From Orlajensenia stereocauli (GTDB taxonomy: Bacteria > Actinomycetota > Actinomycetes > Actinomycetales > Microbacteriaceae), in the NCBI RefSeq assembly GCF_039548895.1, contig NZ_JBCLVG010000001.1: a DNA stretch of 64,000 nt. One strand, 5' to 3'. The position numbers and the translations under genes are program-made. Below, in pieces: positions 50,559-61,438 of the stretch. The notes beneath the pieces were generated by a model. That model was given only the letters and a program-made list of their open reading frames with translations. It ran no database searches and was not told where the DNA came from. The first letter of the stretch is position 1. The number at the start of each line of letters is the position of its first letter.

Positions 50559-52168
50559 GCGAGGGATTCCTCTCGGAGGGGAGTGCGAACGGCGAGGTGC
50601 GGGTTCGCGACGGGGTAGTCGGAGCGGAAGTGGGCGCCGCGCGATTCCTCGCGGGCGAGCGCTGCGGCGACGATGAGGCGGGCGAGGTCGAGCAGGTTGG
50701 CGTCCTCGAGAACCGAGGCATCACACACGGCCTCGGTGTCGGGCCTGGGCAGCGCGGCGAGGGCCGCACGGGCGTGCCGCAGGCCGTCGCCGGAGCGCAG
50801 CACGCCGGCGTGCTCCCACAGGACGGCCTGGATCGAGAGGCGGAGTCCGCTGTCCGTGCTGGAAAGCGATGAGTCTCTGTCCGACGCGCCGACGAGGTCG
50901 GTGGGCAGGGAGGCGTCGGACTCAGAAGTTCCTCGCCTTCCGGCACCGTCGCCGGCGACGACCGCCGCCGCCGCCAGATCGCGCACCGCCCGATCGGCGA
51001 AGACCGCGGCCTCGAGCAGCGAGTTCGACGCCAACCTGTTGGCCCCGTGGACACCCGTGCAGGCCACCTCGCCGATCGCGTAGAGGCCGGCGAGCGACGT
51101 GCGTCCCCAGGTGTCCGTCGCGACGCCGCCCATCCAGTAGTGCGCAGCAGGGGAGACGGGAACGGGTTGAACGGCCCAGTCGTAGCCGGCGGCCCGGCAG
51201 GCGGCGGTGATGGTCGGGAACCTCGTCTCGAGCACATCTCGTCCGAGCGCCGTGGCGTCGAGCAGGACGGGCTCACCTCCCTGGGCGGCCATCTCGACGG
51301 CGATGGCCCGGGCGACGACGTCGCGGGGAGCGAGTTCGGCGAGCGGATGCGCGTCGAGCATGAAGCGCTCGCCGTGGGCGTCGAGCAGCACGGCGCCCTC
51401 GCCGCGCACGGCCTCCGAGACGAGGGGCGTGCCCGGCACGGCCAGCGCCGTCGGATGGAACTGCAGGAATTCGAGGTCGGCCATGCGCGCACCGGCTCGC
51501 CAGGCGGCCGCTGCTCCGTCGCCGGTCGCGACGGCAGGGTTCGTGGTGTGCCTGAAGAGCTGGCCGGCTCCGCCGGTCGCGAGGATGACCGCATCCGCCC
51601 GGATCTCCCACCGGGAGACCGCAGCTGCTGCGGGTGGTGCCGATGCAGTTGGCCCGGCGGAACCCTGCACCAGGGCGCCCACGACGCCGTCGGCATCCGT
51701 CAGCAGGTCCACGAGCATGGTGTGCTCGTGCACGACGGCCGCTCGGTGGCGCACCGTCGCGATCAGCGCGTGCTCGATCGCGAAGCCCGTGGCGTCGCCG
51801 CCCGCGTGCAGCACCCTGGCCCGCCTGTGGGCCGCCTCGAGGCCGCGAGCCAGGCCGGAGCCGGACTCATCGCCGTCGAAGGCGACGCCGAAGCGGATGA
51901 GGTCTCGCACCCGAGCCGGCCCCTCGTCGACGAGCACGCGGGCGGCATCGATGTCGCAGAGACCGTCGCCGGCGCTCAGGGTGTCGAGGAGGTGGGCGTC
52001 GGCCGAGTCGTCGGGGAACAGCGCGGCCGCGATGCCACCCTGGGCGTAGGCGGTGTTGCTCTCGGCGAGGGCGCCCTTCGTCACGAGCGTGACGCTGTGG
52101 CCCGCATCCGTGGCGCGAACAGCCGCGAACAGCCCGGCGAGGCCGCTGCCGATCACCAGGACGTGCAT
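50552..52168 (-). CDS. nadB: L-aspartate oxidase
   Basis: FAD enzyme oxidising aspartate to iminoaspartate, the first de novo NAD step. 538 aa. FAD site VIGSGLAGLFAAVRATDAG at the N-terminus, then SNTAYAQGGIAAAL, ILATGGAGQLFRHTTNP, EFLQFHPTAL and HYWMGGVATDTWGRTSLAGL. C-terminal helical domain present. ATG 52168 lies 2 bp after the nadA stop; longer upstream frames run through nadA. Confidence 0.94.
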   Translation of the reverse strand: MHVLVIGSGLAGLFAAVRATDAGHSVTLVTKGALAESNTAYAQGGIAAALFPDDSADAHLLDTLSAGDGLCDIDAARVLVDEGPARVRDLIRFGVAFDGDESGSGLARGLEAAHRRARVLHAGGDATGFAIEHALIATVRHRAAVVHEHTMLVDLLTDADGVVGALVQGSAGPTASAPPAAAAVSRWEIRADAVILATGGAGQLFRHTTNPAVATGDGAAAAWRAGARMADLEFLQFHPTALAVPGTPLVSEAVRGEGAVLLDAHGERFMLDAHPLAELAPRDVVARAIAVEMAAQGGEPVLLDATALGRDVLETRFPTITAACRAAGYDWAVQPVPVSPAAHYWMGGVATDTWGRTSLAGLYAIGEVACTGVHGANRLASNSLLEAAVFADRAVRDLAAAAVVAGDGAGRRGTSESDASLPTDLVGASDRDSSLSSTDSGLRLSIQAVLWEHAGVLRSGDGLRHARAALAALPRPDTEAVCDASVLEDANLLDLARLIVAAALAREESRGAHFRSDYPVANPHLAVRTPLREESLAC

Positions 52169-52170
52169 GA

Positions 52171-53568
52171 TCAGGCTCCGACGAACGAGACGACAGGGGC
52201 GGGAGCAGGGGCGATGACGGATGCGGATCCGCCGCCGGATGCCGGGGGCCTGGCCGCAAGCATCCGTTCGAGGGCGACGCGTGCAGGTGCCGCGACATCG
52301 TCGCCCACCGTGATTCGGTTGAGCACCTCGGCCGGTCGCTCGGCCGAGCCGACGAGCGCTTCGAGCACCCAGGCGAGGTAGCCGGGGTGGATGCGGTACA
52401 TCGTCGAGCAGGGGCAGATCACCGGGTCGAGGCAGAAGATGGTGTGCTGCGGGTACTCGGCTGCGAGGCGCTGCACCAGGTTGATCTCGGTGCCGATGGC
52501 GAAGGTCGAGCCGGCCGGGGCCGCCGCGATGGCCTTGGTGATGTAGTCGGTCGAGCCGTACTCGTCGGCTGCGTCGACCACCGCCATCGGGCACTCGGGG
52601 TGCACGATCACGCGCACGCCGGGGTGGTCGACGCGGGCCTGGGCGATCTGGTCGACGGTGAAGCGACGGTGCACGCTGCAGAAGCCGTGCCACAGGATGA
52701 CCCGGGCATCGAGCAGGTCAGCCGCGCTCGACCCGCCGAGGGCTTTGCGCGGGTTCCACATCGGCATCTGCTCGAGCGGAACCCCCATGGCCTTCGCGGT
52801 GTTGCGGCCGAGATGCTGGTCGGGGAAGAACAGCACACGCTGGCCGCGCTCGAACGCCCACGCCAGAACGGTCTCGGCGTTCGAGGAGGTGCAGACGATG
52901 CCGCCGTGCTCACCGCAGAAGCCCTTGAGGGCTGCCGAGGAGTTCATGTACGTCACGGGAATGACGGGAACGCGGCCGTCGGCATCCGGCTCCGTGCCGT
53001 AGAGGGCCTCGAGCTGCTCCCAGCACTCCTGCACCGAGTCGATGTCCGCCATGTCGGCCATCGAGCATCCGGCGGCGAGGTTCGGCAGGATGACGGCCTG
53101 CTCCGGACGCGACAGCAGATCGGCGGTCTCGGCCATGAAGTGCACGCCGCAGAAGATGATCGCCTCGGCGTCGGGCTTGGCCTTCGCAGCGTTCGCCAGC
53201 TGGAACGAGTCGCCCACGAAGTCGGCGTAGGCGATGACCTCGTCGCGCTGGTAGAAGTGCCCCAGGATCACGACGCGCTCGCCGAGGGTCGCCTTCGCGG
53301 CACGGATGCGTGCGTCGAGTTCGTCGGCGGATGCCGTTCGATACGCGGCGGGCAGCTCGCCCTGCCGCGGCGAGCCGACCGGGATCACGTCACCCATCGA
53401 CGATCCCGGGCCGTAGCTCAGGGGGCCGGCGTCGAACTCCCAGGGGCCGGCAGCGAGGGCGGGGGAGCAGGTGCTGCCCTCGGCCTGACCCGCCTGGACC
53501 GACTGGATGGTGCGGTCGACGGATGCATCGACGGATGCCCCGCCGAGCTCGATGCGCGAGATCGTCAT
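52171..53568 (-). CDS. nadA: Quinolinate synthase
   Basis: [4Fe-4S] enzyme joining iminoaspartate and DHAP to quinolinate, 465 aa, longer than the E. coli enzyme because of an N-terminal extension of about 85 residues. Cluster cysteines in AAGCSMADM, HPECPMAV and the LDPVICPCSTMYR region. VVILGHFYQRDEVIAYADF and FCGVHFMAETADLLS are the fold signatures. ATG overlaps the nrtR stop (ATGA), with AGGAG 7 nt upstream inside nrtR. Confidence 0.94.
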   Translation of the reverse strand: MTISRIELGGASVDASVDRTIQSVQAGQAEGSTCSPALAAGPWEFDAGPLSYGPGSSMGDVIPVGSPRQGELPAAYRTASADELDARIRAAKATLGERVVILGHFYQRDEVIAYADFVGDSFQLANAAKAKPDAEAIIFCGVHFMAETADLLSRPEQAVILPNLAAGCSMADMADIDSVQECWEQLEALYGTEPDADGRVPVIPVTYMNSSAALKGFCGEHGGIVCTSSNAETVLAWAFERGQRVLFFPDQHLGRNTAKAMGVPLEQMPMWNPRKALGGSSAADLLDARVILWHGFCSVHRRFTVDQIAQARVDHPGVRVIVHPECPMAVVDAADEYGSTDYITKAIAAAPAGSTFAIGTEINLVQRLAAEYPQHTIFCLDPVICPCSTMYRIHPGYLAWVLEALVGSAERPAEVLNRITVGDDVAAPARVALERMLAARPPASGGGSASVIAPAPAPVVSFVGA

Positions 53569-54386
53569 CGCTGTTCTCCTGTGTGTGAATCGGACGGAGT
53601 GGAAGAAGGGGCGGACGCAGCGGCGCCGACCGCGCCGGATGCAGCCGTGCCGGGCACCGACTCCGGCCCGAGCGGCCCGCGGTCGGCGAGGTCGATGGAC
53701 GCGTTGTAGCGGTAGAGCCGGGGTGGGCGATGCCGGGTGCCGGCGACGACCTCGCCGGTGGCGACGACGGTTCCGGAGGCCTCGACCGTGCGCCTGAAGT
53801 TCGCGGGATCGATGTGCCGCTGCAGCACGGCCTCGTGCACCTCACGGAGCTCCGCGAGGGTGAAGGTCGCGCCGAGGAAGGCATGCGCGATGGCGGCGTA
53901 CTCCACCTTGGTGCGCAGGCGCCAGAGCGCGTACTCGATGATGCGGTTGTGGTCGAAGGCGAGCAACGGCAGTTCGTCGGCAACGAACCAGCGCACGTTC
54001 TCGCTCTCGGCTGCGCGCTCGGCCTCGGCCGACTGCACCAACGCCCAGTAGACCACCGAGACGACTCGGCGGCCGGGAGAGCGCTCCAGCTCGCCGAAGG
54101 TGTACAGCTGCTCGAGGTAGGTCGGGGCGAGTCCCGTGGTCTCACCGAGAGTGCGGGCCGCGGCGCTCACGAGTTCCTCGTCGACCGGGAGCCAGCCGCC
54201 GGGCAGCGCCCAGAGCTCCTTCTGCGGATCGCGCGTGCGACGGACCAGAGGGATCCAGAGCGTCATGCGCCCCGTCGTCTCGTGCGGACGCAGGGCGAAG
54301 ATGACCGTCGACACGGCCAGGGCGGCGTCGCTCGCCACGCCCGGGGCCCGCTCGGGGCTCGCATCCGTTCCGGTCATCTCAGACAT
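53565..54386 (-). CDS. nrtR: NrtR-type Nudix-family regulator of NAD biosynthesis
   Basis: 273 aa. The N-terminal Nudix-like domain has LPGGWLPVDEEL but the catalytic box reads RTLGETTG where hydrolases have RExxEExG, so two key acidic residues are changed. A C-terminal winged helix (about 170-225, FTLAELREVHEAVLQRHIDP) binds DNA. NrtR proteins sense NAD metabolites and control nad genes. It is the first gene of the nad operon and has palindromes over its promoter. A disordered Ser/Ala tail ends it. Confidence 0.9.
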   Translation of the reverse strand: MSEMTGTDASPERAPGVASDAALAVSTVIFALRPHETTGRMTLWIPLVRRTRDPQKELWALPGGWLPVDEELVSAAARTLGETTGLAPTYLEQLYTFGELERSPGRRVVSVVYWALVQSAEAERAAESENVRWFVADELPLLAFDHNRIIEYALWRLRTKVEYAAIAHAFLGATFTLAELREVHEAVLQRHIDPANFRRTVEASGTVVATGEVVAGTRHRPPRLYRYNASIDLADRGPLGPESVPGTAASGAVGAAASAPSSTPSDSHTGEQR

Positions 54387-54408
54387 CCGTTCAGTCGGAT
54401 CGAGTAAA

Positions 54409-54441
54409 GGTCACAGTGACCATAACTAGGTGAGATCACCT
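54409..54441. promoter_or_regulatory. Operator region over the nrtR-nad promoter
   Basis: GGTCAC-A-GTGACC at 54409-54421 and AGGTGA-GA-TCACCT at 54428-54441. On the minus strand TATGGT (54423-54418) is a plausible -10 box inside this block, 32 bp before the nrtR start. A repressor bound here would block the operon. Consensus membership for NrtR was not checked. Confidence 0.6.
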
Positions 54442-54514
54442 TACAGTCATCTCAACCTGAACTCCAAATCGATGCGTGCCGGCACCATGGGCTCCTGCCG
54501 GTACGATCTCGCCT

Positions 54515-54619
54515 ATGGCACGGACGACCTATGAATACACCGGCACTCTGGCCTCGTGGAACGACGAGAAGGGCTTCGGCTTCGTCGACCTCGGCGACGG
54601 CAGTCGTCCGTGCGCCTGA
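54515..54619 (+). pseudogene. Remnant of a cold-shock domain, frame-broken
   Basis: Begins MARTTYEYTGTLASWNDEKG then FGFVDLGDGSR and stops after 34 residues. GTLxxWNDEKGFGFV is the start of a CspA domain with the RNP1 element, but the following VFVHISAF (RNP2) part is missing. The next frame resumes with RLTAVDRGRDRRRARPG, which resembles the end of such a domain, then DUF1294. The likely cause is a small deletion with frame loss. Alternatively a short independent protein. Confidence 0.6.
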
Positions 54620-55038
54620 CTGCCGTCGACCGGGGCCGCGATCGCAGGCGTGCCCGCCCAGGTGCCAAGGACGGTGCCTTGGCGAGCCTGATCACGGTGG
54701 TCGCCTTCGCCGGTGTCTGGATCGCCATCGCCGTGACCTGGGGCGTGCCGGAGTGGGCGGGCGTCGTGTACGGCATCGTCGGTGTCGTGACGTTCATCGC
54801 CTACTGGCGGGACAAGCGGGCTGCGCGTGCGGCACGCTGGCGGGTCTCCGAGTCGACGCTGCTCACGCTGGGACTCTTCTGCGGATGGCCCGGCGCGATC
54901 GCCGCACAGCAGCTCCTCAGGCACAAGACCACCAAGCGGTCGTTCCGGTCGGCGTTCTGGTTCACAGTGGCCATCAACATCATGTTCTTCGTAGCGGTCG
55001 CCTGGGTCATCGCGCACCCGGAGATCGTCGGCGGCTGA
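54610..55038 (+). CDS. DUF1294 membrane protein (C-terminal half of a CspA-DUF1294 gene)
   Basis: 142 aa from GTG 54610. Three or four transmembrane segments beginning near residue 25, 45, 85 and 118, with the family stretches YWRDKRAARAARWRVSESTL and GLFCGWPGAIAAQQLLRHKT, KRSFRSAFW. DUF1294 is often fused behind a cold-shock domain; here that domain is broken and in another frame. No clear ribosome binding site before GTG, so expression of this part is uncertain. Ends 63 bp before the riboswitch. Confidence 0.7.
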   Translation: MRLTAVDRGRDRRRARPGAKDGALASLITVVAFAGVWIAIAVTWGVPEWAGVVYGIVGVVTFIAYWRDKRAARAARWRVSESTLLTLGLFCGWPGAIAAQQLLRHKTTKRSFRSAFWFTVAINIMFFVAVAWVIAHPEIVGG

Positions 55039-55101
55039 TCGCGGGGGAGTCCCGCCAACCCGGTAGACTGGCCGCACAATCGCATATCGGGCCATCGACG
55101 C

Positions 55102-55338
55102 CTTGCGGGAGAGCCGGATCAGCCGGCACCGACGGAGCAAGCCTCCCCGCCAATCTCTCAGGTCACTACACCGCAAGAACGAGGCCGCTCTGAAAAGTGG
55201 GTTCGCTGCGCGAACCCAGGTCGAGTAGGGCCCGGCGTCAGCCGGACCCGTATCGAGACCCCAGCGCAGCGCATCCCGCCGACGGTGAAAGTCCGTGCGC
55301 CTCGTGCGCCGGGTGAAACTCTCAGGCCAATGACAGAG
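55102..55338 (+). promoter_or_regulatory. Tandem glycine riboswitch before gcvT
   Basis: Two aptamers in series. Aptamer 1 (55102-55177) has P1 CTTGCGG/CCGCAAG, GGAGAGCCGG, GCACCGACGGAGCAAGCC and AATCTCTCAGG. Aptamer 2 (55188-55338) has P1 CTCTG/CAGAG, the GACGGTGAAAGTCC segment and AAACTCTCAGGCC. They bind glycine and switch on the glycine cleavage genes downstream. Aptamer 2 is about 60 nt longer than usual because of a palindromic block. The gcvT start is 54 nt downstream. Confidence 0.92.
55219..55260. repeat. REP-like palindrome inside glycine aptamer 2
   Basis: GGTCGAGTAGGG (55219-55230), inner stem CCGGC-GTCA-GCCGG (55232-55245), CCCGTATCGAGACC (55247-55260). The outer halves are imperfect inverted repeats of each other. 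They resemble the GGTCTCGATACG...CTACTCGACC palindromes scattered through Microbacteriaceae (from memory). CGCTGCGC (55204-55211) and GCGCAGCG (55264-55271) flank it and can also pair. Confidence 0.75.
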
Positions 55339-55391
55339 GGGGAGTTCCCAGCGACTTCGGTCGCGCCTTCTGCGCACACTCTGGAGAACTC

Positions 55392-56513
55392 GTGTCCGAT
55401 CGTCTCAGCCCCCTGCACGACCTGCACGTCACGGCCGGAGCCGGCTTCACCGACTTCGGTGGCTGGCAGATGCCGGTCCGCTACTCCAGCGATCTCGCCG
55501 AGCACCACGCCGTGCGCACGACCGCCGGCATCTTCGACATCTCGCACATGGCCGAGATCCTGGTCGAGGGCACGGATGCCGCCGCCTATCTCGACTACGC
55601 CCTCGCCGGCAAGCTCAGCGTCATCGCGCTCGGCCAGGCGAAGTACAGCCTGCTGCTGACCGAGTCGGGCGGAATCATCGACGACCTCGTGGTCTACCGC
55701 CTGGGCGAGCAGAAGTTCCTCGTTGTGGCCAACGCCGGCAACCGCGCCGCAGCCGTCGCGGCCCTCACCGAGCGCGCCGCCGACTTCGACGTGCGCGTCG
55801 AGGACCAGAGCGACGACATCGCCCTCATCGCCGTGCAGGGGCCGAACGCCCGCGCCATCCTCGAGGCCACGACGGCCATCACCGAGCTCGGCACCCCGCT
55901 CGCCGACCTCAAGTACTACTGGTCGAGCGAGGGCTACTTCGAGGGCGTCCCGCTCTTCGTCGGCCGCACCGGCTACACGGGCGAAGACGGCTTCGAGCTC
56001 TATATCAAGACGGATGCCGCCGCGCGACTCTGGGTCGCCCTCACCCAGGCCGGCGCCGACCACGGCCTCGTTCCTGCCGGACTCGCCAGCCGCGACACCC
56101 TGCGGCTCGAAGCGGGCATGCCGCTCTACGGCCACGAACTCGGACTCGACACCTTCCCGGTGCAGGCCGGTCTCGGCCGCGTCGTCGCGCTCGCCAAGGA
56201 GGGCGACTTCGTCGGACGCGCAGCCATCGAGGCCGGTCCGGCCGCCGACGCCCGCGTACTCGTGGGAATCGTCGCCGAGGGCAAGCGCGCCGGGCGCGCT
56301 GACTACGAGGTCTACGCATCGACCGAGTCGGATGCCGCTGCCGTCGGCGTCATCACGAGCGGCGCCCTGTCTCCGACGCTCGGCCACCCGATCGCGATGG
56401 CCTACGTCGACGCTGCGGTGTCCGAGGTCGGCACCGAGCTTTTCATCGACGTGCGCGGCACGCGGATCCCGGCATCCGTCGTCGCCCTTCCGTTCTACAA
56501 GCGCCAGAAGTAA
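55392..56513 (+). CDS. gcvT: Aminomethyltransferase (glycine cleavage T protein)
   Basis: T protein moves the methylene group from H-protein-bound aminomethyl to tetrahydrofolate, releasing ammonia. 373 aa, full length. Begins SPLHDLHVTAGAGFTDFGGW; other family stretches: ISHMAEILVEG, GGIIDDLVVYR, PAGLASRDTLRLEAGMPLYG. GTG has TGGAG 6 nt upstream. First gene of gcvTHP behind the tandem glycine riboswitch. Confidence 0.95.
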   Translation: MSDRLSPLHDLHVTAGAGFTDFGGWQMPVRYSSDLAEHHAVRTTAGIFDISHMAEILVEGTDAAAYLDYALAGKLSVIALGQAKYSLLLTESGGIIDDLVVYRLGEQKFLVVANAGNRAAAVAALTERAADFDVRVEDQSDDIALIAVQGPNARAILEATTAITELGTPLADLKYYWSSEGYFEGVPLFVGRTGYTGEDGFELYIKTDAAARLWVALTQAGADHGLVPAGLASRDTLRLEAGMPLYGHELGLDTFPVQAGLGRVVALAKEGDFVGRAAIEAGPAADARVLVGIVAEGKRAGRADYEVYASTESDAAAVGVITSGALSPTLGHPIAMAYVDAAVSEVGTELFIDVRGTRIPASVVALPFYKRQK

Positions 56514-56554
56514 CTTTCACCCCAATTCTCCACACCCCCTGAGAGGACGCCATC

Positions 56555-56926
56555 ATGGCTGACAAGACCACGCTCCAGTACACCGCCGAGCACGAGTGGG
56601 TGCTCGTCGACGGCGACACCGCCACCGTCGGCATCACCGCCTACGCCGCTGACAAGCTCGGCGACGTCGTGTTCGTCGACCTGCCCGCCGTCGGCACCGA
56701 GGTCGAGGGCGGCGTCGTCGTCGGCGAGATCGAGTCGACGAAGTCGGTCGGCGAGCTGTTCGCCCCCATCGACGGAACCGTCGCCGAGATCAACGACGCC
56801 GTCGTCGACACCCCCGAGCTGGTGAACTCCGACCCCTTCGGCGACGGATGGCTCATCAAGGTGACCTTCACCGAGCTGCCCGCCCTGCTCTCCTACGACG
56901 AGTACTCGGCCATCGTCGGCGAGTAG
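56555..56926 (+). CDS. gcvH: Glycine cleavage H protein
   Basis: Lipoyl carrier shuttling the aminomethyl group between P, T and L proteins. 123 aa. The lipoyl lysine is in GEIESTKSVGELFAP (about K65). GAGAGGA ribosome binding site. 41 bp after gcvT and 50 bp before gcvP, so in one operon. Confidence 0.96.
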   Translation: MADKTTLQYTAEHEWVLVDGDTATVGITAYAADKLGDVVFVDLPAVGTEVEGGVVVGEIESTKSVGELFAPIDGTVAEINDAVVDTPELVNSDPFGDGWLIKVTFTELPALLSYDEYSAIVGE

Positions 56927-56976
56927 CCGAGTCTCCTCCATCCCGTATCTTCGAACCTGATCGGATCACGCGCGCA

Positions 56977-59883
<2,907 letters not shown>

Positions 59884-59897
59884 GCGCCTCTCCTGTT

Positions 59898-59964
59898 CGC
59901 TGAGGTCCGGCCCGAAGGTCGCGACCGAAGCGCTTCGAGCGCGGGCTTCGCCCGGCCCTCAGCG
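59898..59964. repeat. REP-like palindrome after gcvP
   Basis: Arms 59898-59917 and 59946-59964 pair as CGCTGAGG/CCTCAGCG, CCGG/CCGG and GAAG/CTTC with small mismatches, around the inner palindrome CGAAGCGCTTCG (59926-59937). Same family as the element at 15444-15529. Probably also the terminator of gcvTHP. Confidence 0.7.
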
Positions 59965-60040
59965 AGCAGGAACTCTAGCCATCCGGCCCCTCCCGGCGTA
60001 CCGTTGCGAATCTAAGCGACGTCTACGTCGGGAGGATGCC

Positions 60041-60457
60041 ATGAACGTCTTCGATCTGCTCTGGACGACGGCCTCGTTCGGTTTCGTCGGCCTCATCGCC
60101 GCCCTGTCCGTGATCGGCAACCGGATGAGTCTCGAGTCGCGGGCCGCGGCGCTGCAGCGAACAGATCCGGGACGGGCATCCGCTCTGCTGCAGGCGCAGG
60201 CCGTGAGCGACCATGCCTACGGCCTGGGCGCGTGGATGCCGGAGGTCATGGTCGTGTGCACGCCGTCGCGACGCGCCGCCCTCGCCCACGACGACGAGGC
60301 GGAGCGGCCAGTGGCGCCGCCGCTGCCCGTGCTGCCGCTGCACGTCGCGGCGGAGGAGCATGTGGCGACAGGCAGGGTCAGAACAGTCCAGGCCACCACA
60401 CGACGGCCAGCGGATACCCGACGAAGGACACCACATCCAGAATCGTGTGAGCGATGA
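60041..60457 (+). CDS. Small membrane protein, unknown function
   Basis: 138 aa. One N-terminal transmembrane helix (about 5-27, LLWTTASFGFVGLIAALSVI), then a soluble region with Arg/Ala-rich character and no recognisable domain. GGGAGG lies 5 nt before ATG. The last 80 bp overlap the end of the convergent CPBP gene, so the C-terminus may be less constrained. Confidence 0.6.
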   Translation: MNVFDLLWTTASFGFVGLIAALSVIGNRMSLESRAAALQRTDPGRASALLQAQAVSDHAYGLGAWMPEVMVVCTPSRRAALAHDDEAERPVAPPLPVLPLHVAAEEHVATGRVRTVQATTRRPADTRRRTPHPESCER

Positions 60458-61196
60458 CGAGTGGCATCGTGCGCCCCCAGCGCCAGTAGCACCATCCGAA
60501 GACCACCCCCATCGCGGCATTGCCGAGGAACGGCCCGAAGCCCTGGTACAGGTGGTAACTGCCGCGCAGCACCGCGCTCGACAAGATGATCTGCCACTTG
60601 CCCCAGCCGATCTCGCGCAGGCGGGTGAACAGGTAGCCCACGATGATGATCTCCTCGGACAGGGCTGAGCGCAGCGCCGCGAAGACGAGGATCGGAATCG
60701 TCCACCACGCGGTGTCGAGTGGTGACGCCTGCACGTCGACGGTGATGCCGATCAGGCGACCGCCGGCGTAGAGCGCGAGCCCCGGGATGCCGATGGCCGC
60801 CGCCAGGCCGAGGCCGCCGAGAGCATCCCGTCCCGGACGTGTCAGGTCGAAGCCGATGCGGCGGAAAGGGTTGATGCCGGGCTGCCAGAGCAGGTAGAAC
60901 ACGAGCGCCACGGGAGCCAGATCGAAGAGGACGCCGAGGAACTGGTAGGTGAAGTCGAGCCACTCACGGGGCGACTGCGACGGATTGAGCGAGGTCGACT
61001 GATCGCCGAGCGCGGTCTCGGCTGTCACCCGAGCGATGATCGCCACGATGGAGTACACCGCGCTGGCTCCCAGCGAGAGTCCCAGAACTATCGCGATCTC
61101 GATCCAGAGACGACGACGGATGCCGCGCGACGCTGTACCCCGATCGCCGTTTCCGGCCTCTGATCGGCCTGAATAGGCGCCCTGCATGTCACTCAT
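60378..61196 (-). CDS. CPBP-family intramembrane metalloprotease-like protein
   Basis: 272 aa with about seven transmembrane segments. The CPBP/Abi motifs are seen: EE in SALSEEIIIVGYLF (motif 1 lacks the usual Arg and has Gly-Tyr), RGSYHLYQGFG (motif 2 His) and HTILD (motif 3). It may process a substrate in the membrane or be a catalytically altered member. ATG 61196. The 242 bp upstream hold a probable promoter for the transporter operon but no gene. Confidence 0.85.
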   Translation of the reverse strand: MSDMQGAYSGRSEAGNGDRGTASRGIRRRLWIEIAIVLGLSLGASAVYSIVAIIARVTAETALGDQSTSLNPSQSPREWLDFTYQFLGVLFDLAPVALVFYLLWQPGINPFRRIGFDLTRPGRDALGGLGLAAAIGIPGLALYAGGRLIGITVDVQASPLDTAWWTIPILVFAALRSALSEEIIIVGYLFTRLREIGWGKWQIILSSAVLRGSYHLYQGFGPFLGNAAMGVVFGWCYWRWGRTMPLVIAHTILDVVSFVGYPLAVVWWPGLF

Positions 61197-61340
61197 GTGG
61201 CCATCCTGTCATTCTCGAGCGCGAAACCACCGACACCGTTCGGCAAACGCGCGTGGGGCGCAATGATCTTGCGAGGAACCGTCACCAGCTGCAGATTCAC
61301 GGTCGGCCAGGTTTCTGATCTGTAACGTTTCCCGGCACAG

Positions 61341-61370
61341 TTTGGTTTCTGCCTCCCCGCTCCATATTTT
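61341..61370 (+). promoter_or_regulatory. Candidate promoter for the oligopeptide transporter operon
   Basis: TTTGGT (61341-61346), 18 nt, TATTTT (61365-61370) in a locally AT-richer stretch, about 70 bp before the TTG start at 61439. The rest of the 242-bp gap shows no gene. Confidence 0.4.
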
Positions 61371-61438
61371 GTAGGTACTCAGGCCATCGTGCGCGCTCGA
61401 ATAACGAGGCGGCGAAGCCCTTTTCACCAGGAGGAACA

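Noticed and set aside
48523..51696. A 1057-codon minus-strand frame that looks like a giant fusion ending in a cysteine desulfurase
   Set aside because: Only the last 380 codons are coding. The rest runs antisense-like through nadC and nadB in a wrong frame; GTG 49665 overlapping the nadC stop is the real start.
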